A DNA stretch of 35,275 bases from an uncultured Coriobacteriaceae bacterium (GTDB taxonomy: Bacteria > Actinomycetota > Coriobacteriia > Coriobacteriales > Atopobiaceae), in NCBI GenBank assembly GCA_902793465.1, contig CADBDT010000039.1:1-35275 (forward strand). The letters run 5' to 3'. Position numbers and translations under genes: made by a program. Positions 16,644 to 24,253 of this stretch are shown here, one piece after another (the first letter of the stretch is position 1; every line of letters starts with the position of its first letter). The notes beneath the pieces are model-generated. The model had not been told where the DNA came from. It made no database searches and saw nothing but the letters and a program-made list of their open reading frames with translations.

Positions 16644-17765
16644 ATGTACCATTCTGTACAACGTACGCCATTGCCATCTATGCGTGTTGTGCCTCTTGTT
16701 TGTGCTACCACGCTTCTGATTACTCCTGCATCATATGCTCAGGCAATGCCAATTGACGATACGGTTAAGGCTGTTGCCTCAAATGCCGTTGAGACCGTTA
16801 CCTCTAGCCCGCTCGCCACGTTTGGCGTAGGTTGTGCAGTGGGTGCCGTTGTAGGCGGGCTCGTTGTGGGCTTGTCGGGACATCGTTCCAAAAAGCGCCT
16901 TAAGAACGAGATAGAAGAGGTCGTACAAGCTGCCGAACGTGCCGAAGCAGCAACGCGTCGCGCCGAGGCACTGCTTGCCGAGCACGAGCGCATTGCCAAA
17001 GAGGCGGCAGAAAAAAAGAGCGAGGCTGCTCCTTCCACCACAATGGCTGCTCCTACGCCCGCGCCCGTTGCTGCGCCTGCACCTGTTGCAGCATCCGTGC
17101 CTTCGGTTGACAGCGAGTCCATTAGCCAGCAACCTGCCCATACGACGCCGAGCACTTCTCATGTGGCCGACCAGACAAACGACCTTCGCTCTGCCGTGGT
17201 ACGCAAAGAGGAGATGCAGGGCGACAAGACCGGCCGCCTAAAGCGTATGCGTGGCAGCCGCTTTAAGGGCAATCTCTCTGAGTCCATACCAGTTATCGAC
17301 AGGGGAGAGGTTCGTGCTGCGGCAGGCCCCATATTCGTGGCTCCTGCCCGCAGATACAACCGTCAACTTGAGCCTAATGTGCGTGCCGCCCTAATAAACC
17401 GCCGTGTTCCTCGCTTTGACGAGAGCCTGTATCCCGACACCACGACCGAGCAGCAAACTGGTGCGGACATGTTCGAGACTGCCATGCGTGCCATGGAAGA
17501 AACCATTTCGACGCAGGCCACCAATGTGGACGTAGCGCCCGTTGCAGTTTCCGAACCCGAGCAGAACAAGCCGGAATTCACGGACGCATCGTCCTACGTC
17601 GAGTATCTAGTGCACGACGAGATGGAGCGCAACCGCAGCGAGTCGGCTCGACGCTACTCTCGTGCGCACCTTACCATGTTTGAGGGAACTGGCGATCTTG
17701 GCGCTGCAAAGAAGAAGCTTGCATACCGTCCGCGTCACATGCAAACGGTATCTAAGGAGGCGTAA
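16644..17765 (+). CDS. Secreted or membrane-anchored coiled-coil protein of unknown function
   Basis: A 373-residue protein I do not recognise. It has a probable signal peptide (about 1-34, hydrophobic VVPLVCATTLLITPASYAQA), a glycine-rich membrane segment at about 58-78 (GVGCAVGAVVGGLVVGLSG), a charged helix rich in Ala/Glu/Arg at 82-127 that looks like a coiled coil, a Pro/Ala-rich linker at 129-155, and a basic, low-complexity tail. The tail could face the cytoplasm or bind the wall, depending on topology. ATG 16644 follows GGAGC; ATG 16680 is an alternative that gives a more compact signal peptide. The VanZ-like gene follows after 3 bases, so they are probably co-transcribed. The upstream 230 bases are AT-rich and probably hold the promoter, but no clear boxes were found. 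Confidence 0.75.
   Translation: MYHSVQRTPLPSMRVVPLVCATTLLITPASYAQAMPIDDTVKAVASNAVETVTSSPLATFGVGCAVGAVVGGLVVGLSGHRSKKRLKNEIEEVVQAAERAEAATRRAEALLAEHERIAKEAAEKKSEAAPSTTMAAPTPAPVAAPAPVAASVPSVDSESISQQPAHTTPSTSHVADQTNDLRSAVVRKEEMQGDKTGRLKRMRGSRFKGNLSESIPVIDRGEVRAAAGPIFVAPARRYNRQLEPNVRAALINRRVPRFDESLYPDTTTEQQTGADMFETAMRAMEETISTQATNVDVAPVAVSEPEQNKPEFTDASSYVEYLVHDEMERNRSESARRYSRAHLTMFEGTGDLGAAKKKLAYRPRHMQTVSKEA
17754..17760 (+). promoter_or_regulatory. Ribosome binding site deciding a TTG start
   Basis: AAGGAGG, a full Shine-Dalgarno match inside the end of the preceding gene, lies 8 bases before TTG 17769. This favours TTG over the in-frame GTG at 17787, which has only GAGGGA upstream. Confidence 0.7.
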
Positions 17766-17768
17766 CGC

Positions 17769-18257
17769 TTGCAAGAGGGAAGTGCTGTGCCGACTTCCAA
17801 AGCGGCTAGGGTAAAGTGGACCGTAGCCTTCGTAATATGGTTATGCATAATATGGGGTCACTCGCTTATGGCGGGCGACCTCTCTTCGTTTGAGTCCTCT
17901 AGGTTCGTATTCTTGGTGCGCCCGTTCTTCGAGCTCTTTGGTTGCAACGACGAGGTTCTAATGACGTTTGTAATACGCAAAACGGCGCACTTTAGCGAAT
18001 ACGCCATCCTTGCTGTAATTGCTATGGCAATGTTTACCAGCTGGTTTGGGAACTCGCGCAAGGTCGTGTTGCTCACGATTCTGGTAATAGTGGCCGTTCC
18101 ATGCATAGACGAGTTCATTCAGCTGCACGTACCCGACAGGGCGGGTGCCGTTACGGACGTGTTCCTGGACATATGTGGAGGCGTGTTTGGACTGGCTATC
18201 GCATTGCTAATTGCCCACGGGCAGCGAAGGAGCAGGCGCGGTAGGCTGACCGAATAG
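17769..18257 (+). CDS. VanZ-like membrane protein
   Basis: A 162-residue protein with four hydrophobic segments. The VanZ-family core is present: RKTAHFSEYAILAVIAMAM and DEFIQLHVPDRAGAVTDVFLD followed by a glycine-containing last helix. VanZ of Tn1546 gives low-level teicoplanin resistance, but most chromosomal homologues have no known role; with no van genes here, resistance should not be assumed. The start is TTG 17769. It follows the secreted coiled-coil gene by 3 bases. The stop codon is followed at once by the long palindrome at 18258. Confidence 0.85.
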   Translation: MQEGSAVPTSKAARVKWTVAFVIWLCIIWGHSLMAGDLSSFESSRFVFLVRPFFELFGCNDEVLMTFVIRKTAHFSEYAILAVIAMAMFTSWFGNSRKVVLLTILVIVAVPCIDEFIQLHVPDRAGAVTDVFLDICGGVFGLAIALLIAHGQRRSRRGRLTE

Positions 18258-18367
18258 GGGGTGCCGTGAGGGGATACTCCCCATCGGGTACATCGCGAAT
18301 AGGCCGGTCCGCAAAGGAAGCCCTGCCCGCGATGTACCCGATGGGGAGTATCCCCTCACGGCACCCC
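18258..18367. repeat. Long palindrome H1 (GGGGATACTCCCC family) between convergent genes
   Basis: The arms 18258-18297 and 18328-18367 are perfect 40-bp reverse complements around a 30-base loop. Order in the left arm: GGGGTGCCG, TGA, GGGGATACTCCCC, ATCGG, GTACATCGCG. It begins right after the VanZ stop and ends 24 bases from the thrC stop on the other strand, so it could terminate both transcripts, although no T-run follows. See 24074, 27226 and 32613 for relatives. Confidence 0.85.
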
Positions 18368-18391
18368 TCTGTGTGCCTTGTGCCGTAGCAG

Positions 18392-19918
18392 TTACGAGAA
18401 CACACGTGCGCAGGCATCCTCCACGAAGGCGGCCATCTGGTCGCGGTCGCATACGCTCGTGTGGAGTTCCTCCGCGGAGCGAAGGCCAGAAAGCTGGTGG
18501 AGTTCCTCCGCGGAGCGAAGGCCAGAAAGCTGAGAGGGAGCCGAGGTGCCCGTTATGCGTTCAAGCTCATCCATGCAGGCAAATCCGTCCAGACCCTGCG
18601 TGCTGCTTCCCAGAGCGGCAAGGACGTCTGCAGAGAACTTGTACGGCGATGCGGTGGAAAGGCAAACGCGTTGGAAGCCGTCGGACTCGCGCTTGTCGAG
18701 GACCGCCTTTCCCACGGCGGTGTGCGTGTCTATGAGTACGCCAAGGTCCTCCCAAGTGCTGCGAATGGTGGCGCGAGTGGCGTCGTCGTTTGCGAACCCG
18801 CACGCAAAGCTGTCGTTGAGCTTGCTAAGGATGTCTTTGGAAACCGTATAGGATCCCTTGGAGGCCAGGTCGTTCATGTATGACGCCACCAGCTCGCAGT
18901 CGCCGTCGGCCAAATAGTACAGCAGGCGCTCGAGGTTGGAGGAAACCAGGATGTCCATGGAGGGGGAGATGGTCTTGTGGAAGGGACGTCTGCGGTCGTA
19001 GGTGCCCGTGGTAATAAAGTCGGTTAACACGTTGTTTTCGTTGGAGGCAACTATGAGCTTGTTTACGGGAAGCCCGAGGCACTTTGCGTAGTAGCCGGCC
19101 AAAACGTCTCCAAAGTTTCCCGTTGGTACGCAGAAGTCCAGCTTCTGACCGCAGGAAAGGACGCCCTTGCGCACAAGCTGGGCATATGCGTCGAAGTAGT
19201 ACGTTACCTGCGGAACCAGACGACCAACGTTAATGGAGTTTGCGCTGGAAAGAACCGTGTTGTGTTCCAGGAGGCGGGCGGCAACGTCCTCGTTTGCAAA
19301 GATGCTCTTTACCTGGGTCTGCGCGTCGTCAAAGTTGCCGCGAATCCCGCAAACGGCCACGTTGTTGCCCTGCTGGGTAACCATCTGGAGCCGCTGCACG
19401 TCGGACACCTTGCCGTCGGGATAGAATACGGTAACGCCGGTGCCCTCTACGTTGGCAAATCCGTCCAGGGCGGCTTTGCCCGTGTCGCCAGATGTGGCGG
19501 TAAGAATCATTACGTTGCGACCGCCGCCAGCATCGGTTCGGGCGGCGCTCATAAGGCGCGGGAGCATTTGCAGCGCCACGTCCTTAAAGGCGCAGGTGGG
19601 GCCATGGTAGAGCTCAAGAAGCCAGTCGTTGCCCACGGGGGAGACGGGCGTGATGGCGCGGGTGTCCCACTGCTCGGCATAGGCGCCCTCCACACAGCCT
19701 GCTATTTCGTCTGCCGTATAGTCGGGAAGAAGCGTGCCAAGAACAAGCCGCGCGTTTGCGTGGTAGTCGTTTGCGCATACGGTGGCCAGGTCCAATGTGG
19801 ATAGAGAAATCTCGTCGGACACAAACAGGCCTCCGTCGGGAGCGATGCCGGTAAGGATTGCCTGCTTGCTGCTCATGCGCTCAGATGCGTCGCGCGTGCT
19901 GTGATACAACGTTTCCAC
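18392..19918 (-). CDS. thrC: Threonine synthase
   Basis: PLP enzyme converting O-phospho-L-homoserine to threonine. 508 residues, the long (yeast/E. coli-like) type. LYHGPTCAFKDVALQMLPR holds the PLP lysine K112; TATSGDTGKAALDGF and FCVPTGNFGDVLAGYYAKCLG form the phosphate/PLP binding regions. The start is GTG (complement of 19916-19918), with AGGGAG 8 bases upstream on the minus strand. It is divergent from hom, across a 160-base intergenic region that should hold both promoters. The C-terminal tail contains an exact in-frame duplication of QLSGLRSAEELH (residues 463-474 and 475-486). Confidence 0.95.
   Translation of the reverse strand: METLYHSTRDASERMSSKQAILTGIAPDGGLFVSDEISLSTLDLATVCANDYHANARLVLGTLLPDYTADEIAGCVEGAYAEQWDTRAITPVSPVGNDWLLELYHGPTCAFKDVALQMLPRLMSAARTDAGGGRNVMILTATSGDTGKAALDGFANVEGTGVTVFYPDGKVSDVQRLQMVTQQGNNVAVCGIRGNFDDAQTQVKSIFANEDVAARLLEHNTVLSSANSINVGRLVPQVTYYFDAYAQLVRKGVLSCGQKLDFCVPTGNFGDVLAGYYAKCLGLPVNKLIVASNENNVLTDFITTGTYDRRRPFHKTISPSMDILVSSNLERLLYYLADGDCELVASYMNDLASKGSYTVSKDILSKLNDSFACGFANDDATRATIRSTWEDLGVLIDTHTAVGKAVLDKRESDGFQRVCLSTASPYKFSADVLAALGSSTQGLDGFACMDELERITGTSAPSQLSGLRSAEELHQLSGLRSAEELHTSVCDRDQMAAFVEDACARVFS
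18461..18532. repeat. 36-bp exact tandem duplication inside thrC
   Basis: 18461-18496 and 18497-18532 are identical. The unit is 12 codons, so the thrC frame is kept. Total identity suggests a recent event. Confidence 0.95.
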
Positions 19919-20082
19919 GATGGTTACTCCCTTGTGCCTAGCTGCCTATGTACCCGTAACAGTATAGCGAACGGGATGTGCAGGAGGAACAAGGTGTTAC
20001 ATATGGACTTTTGGGCAAGCCTTTTTTGTGGTGTTGGTGTATGGTGGTAACTTACGTAAAAAGCGTATACGAGAGGTTATCT

Positions 20083-21213
20083 ATGAACATCGCCATACTT
20101 GGATACGGCACCGTGGGTCGCGGCGTAGACGGTATTGTTCGCGCCAACATCCCCGGAGTAGAGGTCACGCGCATCCTGGAGCTTCCCGACAGGCTTACAA
20201 ACCCGCGTATGACATCGAACTACGATGACATTATTAACGACCCCTCCATCGAGCTCGTGGTGGAGTGCATGGGCGGTATAGAGCCAGCGCACACGTTTAT
20301 TGTTCGCGCCCTCAATGAGGGAAAGCACGTCGTAACCTCCAACAAGGCCGTGGTTGCCGCTCACTTTGGCGAGTTTGCCCAGCTCTCAGAGAAGAACGAC
20401 GTGTCCTTTCTTATAGAGGCGGCGGTAGGCGGAGGCATTCCGTGGATTGCGAGCATAGAAAAGGCCCGCAGGATAGACGAGATCCGCTCGTTCTCTGGCA
20501 TCATGAACGGCACGACCAACTACATTATTGACTCCATGCGTCGCGACGACCTGGACTTCGATGTAGCGCTGGGCCGGGCACAGGAGCTTGGCTATGCCGA
20601 GCGCGACCCCTCTGCCGATATCGACGGAATAGACGTGGCAAACAAGACCATTATTAGCGCCTGCGTGGCATTTGACGTGGACTGCGTGCACGATCTGCCC
20701 GTAACGGGCATTCGTACCTTAACCAAGTCCGACCTCGACTTCTTTGCGGCGCGTGGGCTTACCATTAAGCTCTTTGGACGCGGCGAGAGCAAGGAGGGAC
20801 GCTATGCCGTGGCCGTGGAGCCCGTAGCGATTCCCTTGGACTCGCTGGAGGCGTCCGTGCCCTCTAACTTCAATATCGTCTCGCTGGAAGGCTTTACCGT
20901 TGGTCCCTTAAAGTTTTACGGGCAAGGGGCGGGAAGCCTGCCTACTGGAAACGCGATTGTGCAGGATGTTATTGACGTGCAGTGTGGTCGCAAGCAGCGC
21001 TACGACTTCTCGCGCGGCTTGGAGTACGACCCCGCGCTCCTTATGGGCGACTACATTATTCGCTCGACGGTTGTGGACGTGAGCACCGAGGCATGGGCGC
21101 CGGGTTACTGGCTCTTGCGCAACCTCACGCCGCCGCAAGCTCGCGAAATGCTAAATAAGGTACAAAGGGAGGATGCGTCTGCCTTTATGGTGGCGCTTCA
21201 GCAGAAAGGTTAG
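20083..21213 (+). CDS. hom: Homoserine dehydrogenase, short form
   Basis: NAD(P)-dependent reduction of aspartate semialdehyde to homoserine. It starts MNIAILGYGTVGRGV (Rossmann GxGxxG), then VVECMGGIEPAHTFI, HVVTSNKAVVAAHF and the catalytic domain with EAAVGGGIPWI, GIMNGTTNYIIDSM and AQELGYAERDPSADIDGIDVANK. At 376 residues it ends soon after the catalytic domain, and I see no C-terminal ACT domain, unlike the usual 410-440 residue enzymes, so threonine feedback through that domain is probably absent. ATG 20083 with GAGAGG upstream was chosen over a 35-codon longer frame lacking family similarity. lysC follows after 3 bases. Confidence 0.95.
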   Translation: MNIAILGYGTVGRGVDGIVRANIPGVEVTRILELPDRLTNPRMTSNYDDIINDPSIELVVECMGGIEPAHTFIVRALNEGKHVVTSNKAVVAAHFGEFAQLSEKNDVSFLIEAAVGGGIPWIASIEKARRIDEIRSFSGIMNGTTNYIIDSMRRDDLDFDVALGRAQELGYAERDPSADIDGIDVANKTIISACVAFDVDCVHDLPVTGIRTLTKSDLDFFAARGLTIKLFGRGESKEGRYAVAVEPVAIPLDSLEASVPSNFNIVSLEGFTVGPLKFYGQGAGSLPTGNAIVQDVIDVQCGRKQRYDFSRGLEYDPALLMGDYIIRSTVVDVSTEAWAPGYWLLRNLTPPQAREMLNKVQREDASAFMVALQQKG

Positions 21214-21216
21214 ACC

Positions 21217-22551
21217 GTGATAAAGGTTAGTAAGTTTGGTGGTTCGAGCGTTGCGGACGCGACGCAGTTCAAAAAGGTCGCGGACATTATAAAGTCCGAT
21301 CCTGACCGTCGGTTTGTGGTCGTGTCTGCAGCTGGAAAGCGCTTTAGCAAAGACAACAAGATTACGGATTTGCTGTTGTTGGTAAACGCCCACATACAGT
21401 ACGGTGTGGACTGCACCTCTCTTCTTGCCTCCATAGAGGAGAGGTTCGTTGAGATTGCGCGCGACCTCAACCTTAAGTTCCCGGTATCCGAGGAGTTTGC
21501 CCGCTTTGTGGACAATCTGCCCAACGCGACGCCCGAATTCGTGGTCTCGCGTGGCGAGTGGTTTACGGGACAGCTTATGGCGGAGTATCTGGGCTATCCC
21601 TTTGTGGACGCGGCCGACGTTATTGTGTTTCACCACGACGGCACGGTGGACATGGAGCGCACGCAGACGCGCCTTCGTGAGGCAACCGTGCACACAGGGG
21701 GTCGCTTTTTGCTGCCAGGCTTTTATGGCAGCACGGTGGACGGCCAGCTCAAGCTCTTCAAGCGCGGTGGCGGAGACATTTCTGGCGCAATACTTGCCCG
21801 CTGCATAGACGCAGGCCTTTACGAGAACTGGACCGACGTTTCCGGCTTCCTTGCGGCAGATCCGCGTATTGTGGACAACCCGCGCGGAATCCATCGCATT
21901 ACCTTCGAAGAGATGCGCGAGCTTTCGTACATGGGTGCCTCGGTGCTGCAGGAGGAGGCCATCTTCCCCGTGCGCGAGGTAAACATTCCCATCCAAATAA
22001 AGAACACCAACGCGCCCGACGACTTTGGCACCATTATTCGCGAGACGGCAAACGAGCACGCGCGCGAGCACCTTATTACCGGCATTGCCGGCAAGAAGGA
22101 CTTCGTGGGCATCTACGTGCAAAAGGCCCATATGTCCAACGAGGTCGGCTTTGTGCGTCGCGCGCTTAGCATATTGGAGAGCTACGGCGTATCGGTGGAG
22201 CACATTCCCACGGGCGTGGACTCGTTCTCCATTGTGGTTAACGGCGCAGACGTTAAGGAGTCCATCTACTCCATAGTTGCCGACATCCAGCGCGACATAA
22301 AGCCCGACTCCATAAACGTGCTCCCGGGTCTCGCGCTTATTAGCGTGGTAGGGCGAAACATGAGCCGACGTGCAGGAACCTCGGGGCAGATATTTGGCGT
22401 CTTGGGCGAGGCGGGTATCAATATTCGCATGATTACCCAGAGCTCGCAGGAGATCAGCATTATTGTGGGCGTGCAGAACGAGGACTTCGAGAAGGCAATA
22501 CACGTAATCTACGATCGCTTTGGCGATGCGGTGGTAGTAAGAGAGCAATAG
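21217..22551 (+). CDS. lysC: Aspartate kinase
   Basis: First step of the aspartate family pathway, making aspartyl-phosphate. 444 residues, monofunctional. KFGGSSVADATQFKKVADII is the kinase N-terminus; FVVVSAAGKR, SRGEWFTGQLMA, FKRGGGDISGAILA and WTDVSGFLAADPRIV complete the amino-acid kinase fold. The last 150 residues hold tandem ACT domains (IYVQKAHMSNEVGFVRR and ISVVGRNMSRRAGTSGQIF). The latter block, with SQEISIIVGV, resembles lysine-sensitive enzymes. The start is GTG 21217, with AAAGG inside the end of hom. No internal beta-subunit start was tested. Confidence 0.95.
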   Translation: MIKVSKFGGSSVADATQFKKVADIIKSDPDRRFVVVSAAGKRFSKDNKITDLLLLVNAHIQYGVDCTSLLASIEERFVEIARDLNLKFPVSEEFARFVDNLPNATPEFVVSRGEWFTGQLMAEYLGYPFVDAADVIVFHHDGTVDMERTQTRLREATVHTGGRFLLPGFYGSTVDGQLKLFKRGGGDISGAILARCIDAGLYENWTDVSGFLAADPRIVDNPRGIHRITFEEMRELSYMGASVLQEEAIFPVREVNIPIQIKNTNAPDDFGTIIRETANEHAREHLITGIAGKKDFVGIYVQKAHMSNEVGFVRRALSILESYGVSVEHIPTGVDSFSIVVNGADVKESIYSIVADIQRDIKPDSINVLPGLALISVVGRNMSRRAGTSGQIFGVLGEAGINIRMITQSSQEISIIVGVQNEDFEKAIHVIYDRFGDAVVVREQ

Positions 22552-22608
22552 TAAGGTGTGTTTGGCACGAAGGATTGTTCCCTTGGTGCCGTTGAGAGGA
22601 GATGCGGT

Positions 22609-23619
22609 ATGAGCAACAAGGTAGTTGCCGTTCTTGGTGCCACAGGCGTGGTGGGCCAACAGATGCTTAGATGCCTTGAGGAGCGGGATTTTCCCGTTAA
22701 GGAGCTGGTTCCTTTGGCCAGTGCGCGCTCCGCAGGAAAGACGCTAAAGTTTGCTGGCGAGGACGTGGTGGTGCGCGAGGCTGCTCCAGAGGCGTTTGAG
22801 GGCGTAGACATCGTGCTCGGTGCGGCCGACGACTCCACGGCAAAGGCGCTTTTGCCCGAGGCGGTAAAGCGTGGCGCCGTATGCGTAGACAACAGCCACG
22901 CGTTTAGGCTGGAAGACACGGTACCCCTGGTAATTCCCGAAATCAATGCCAAGGACGTGGAATGGAACCAGGGTATTATCTCCAACCCAAACTGCGCCAC
23001 CATTATTGCGCTTGTGCCGCTGTGGCCCCTTCATGAGGCTGCTGGCATGACGCGCTTGGTGGTATCCACCTACCAGGCAGCCTCCGGCGCCGGTATGCCC
23101 GGCCTCAACGAGCTCGAGCGCGAAATGGCCGCAGTGGCAGCGGGCCAGGAGGTGGGGGACACCGCTCCGTTTGCGTACCAGCTTGCGGCAAACCTCATTC
23201 CGCAGATTGGCGGCTTTAAGGACGAGGCATATACCTCTGAGGAGCTCAAGCTGCAAAACGAGGGACGCAAGATCTGCCATTTGCCCGAGCTTCGCGTAAA
23301 CTGCACCTGCGTGCGCGTGCCCATTATGCGCTCGCATTCCGAGTCAATAACCGTTGAGTTCGAGCGCCCCATTACGCCCGACGAGGCACGCGAGGTGCTT
23401 GGCAACGCTCCGGGCGTCCGTGTGGTGGACGACCCCGCAGAGCTCCGCTATCCCATGCCGCTGGAAACGAGCGACCAGGACCTCATTTACGTGGGGCGCA
23501 TTCGCAAGGACCTCTCTGCGCCGGAAGGCGTGAGCTCGCTTACGTTCTTCTGCTGCGGCGACCAGATTCGCAAGGGAGCGGCAACAAACGCCGTCCAGAT
23601 AGCCGAGCTGCTCGTCTAG
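22609..23619 (+). CDS. asd: Aspartate-semialdehyde dehydrogenase
   Basis: Reduces aspartyl-phosphate to aspartate semialdehyde, the branch point to lysine/diaminopimelate, threonine and methionine. 336 residues. VAVLGATGVVGQQMLRCLEER is the NADP-binding start; SNPNCATIIALVPLWPL holds the catalytic cysteine; STYQAASGAGMPGL and RVPIMRSHSESITVE (substrate arginine and catalytic histidine region) fit the Gram-positive type. ATG 22609 follows GAGAGGAG by 7 bases; the longer frame back to 22558 has no family similarity. A 57-base gap separates it from lysC. Confidence 0.95.
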   Translation: MSNKVVAVLGATGVVGQQMLRCLEERDFPVKELVPLASARSAGKTLKFAGEDVVVREAAPEAFEGVDIVLGAADDSTAKALLPEAVKRGAVCVDNSHAFRLEDTVPLVIPEINAKDVEWNQGIISNPNCATIIALVPLWPLHEAAGMTRLVVSTYQAASGAGMPGLNELEREMAAVAAGQEVGDTAPFAYQLAANLIPQIGGFKDEAYTSEELKLQNEGRKICHLPELRVNCTCVRVPIMRSHSESITVEFERPITPDEAREVLGNAPGVRVVDDPAELRYPMPLETSDQDLIYVGRIRKDLSAPEGVSSLTFFCCGDQIRKGAATNAVQIAELLV

Positions 23620-23669
23620 CGCGGCGCCAACACAACGGTACAGGCATTCGGAAAAAAGGGAGCCCAAAC

Positions 23670-24068
23670 ATGGCAGCAATCAACGAGGTGTGCGACTTTC
23701 TTAAGAAGTTGGGGACGTATTATTTGGCCACCGTCGACGGCGACCAGCCACGCGTGCGTCCCTTTGGTACCGCGCATATCTTTGAAGACAAGCTCTACAT
23801 CCAGACCGGCATGAGCAAAGAGGTGTACAACCAGATAAAGGCCAACCCCAAGTTCGAGATCTGCGGATTCAAGGGCTCGTGGATTCGCGTAAGCGGCACG
23901 CTGGTGGAGGACCCGCGCATCGAGGCACAGGAGTCGATGCTCGAAGCATATCCCTCGCTCAAAAAGATGTATGCGGCAGGCGACGGCAACACTGTGGTGT
24001 TCTACATCCAGGACGGTGAGGCCACGTTCTCGTCCTTTACCGAGCCTCCCCGCACGGTTACGTTCTAA
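23670..24068 (+). CDS. Pyridoxamine 5'-phosphate oxidase-family protein
   Basis: A 132-residue FMN-binding split-barrel protein. The family opening is seen as CDFLKKLGTYYLATVDGDQPRVRPFGTAHIFEDKLYIQTG, followed by FEICGFKGSWIRVSGTLVED and a closing EATFSSF. Such proteins are often annotated NimA-like or general flavin reductases; the substrate is unknown. It has its own AAAGGGAG site and sits 50 bases after asd, so it may be read from the same transcript. The palindrome at 24074 starts 5 bases after its stop. Confidence 0.85.
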   Translation: MAAINEVCDFLKKLGTYYLATVDGDQPRVRPFGTAHIFEDKLYIQTGMSKEVYNQIKANPKFEICGFKGSWIRVSGTLVEDPRIEAQESMLEAYPSLKKMYAAGDGNTVVFYIQDGEATFSSFTEPPRTVTF

Positions 24069-24073
24069 TCTTC

Positions 24074-24151
24074 GGGTGCCGCTTGGGGATACTCCCCCTG
24101 CGGTACATCGCTTGCGATGTACCGCAGGGGGAGTATCCCCAAGCGGCACCC
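24074..24151. repeat. Long palindrome H2 (GGGGATACTCCCC family) between convergent genes
   Basis: The arms 24074-24111 and 24114-24151 are perfect 38-bp reverse complements with only TT between them. Left arm order: GGGTGCCG, CTT, GGGGATACTCCCC, CTGCG, GTACATCGC. It shares three blocks with H1 (18258) while the intervening blocks differ, matched by changes in the other arm. No T-run follows. Confidence 0.9.
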
Positions 24152-24174
24152 TGTCTATCACTCCGCCCTTAAAT

Positions 24175-24239
24175 GCTGCCCGACTCTCTGTTTGGCGAAT
24201 CGCGAAGCGAACGCTGAGTCAAACAGAGAGTCGGGCAGC
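24175..24239 (-). terminator. Hairpin terminator of ftsH
   Basis: GCTGCCCGACTCTCTGTTTG (24175-24194) pairs perfectly with 24220-24239 around a 25-base loop. On the minus strand it starts 14 bases after the ftsH stop and leads into ATTTAAGG, a weak tail. It lacks the GGGGATACTCCCC core of its neighbour. Confidence 0.6.
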
Positions 24240-24253
24240 CTCTTTGCCAGTGT

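Noticed and set aside
17769..18257. Glycopeptide resistance gene
   Set aside because: Only the VanZ fold is supported; no vanR/S/H/A/X genes are present, and most chromosomal VanZ-like proteins are unrelated to resistance.
18258..18367. CRISPR array or phage attachment site
   Set aside because: There is one inverted repeat pair rather than spaced direct repeats, and no cas or integrase gene is nearby.
21151..22659. 502-codon open frame antisense to lysC
   Set aside because: It mirrors the aspartate kinase frame and encodes no recognisable domain; lysC motifs are complete on the + strand.
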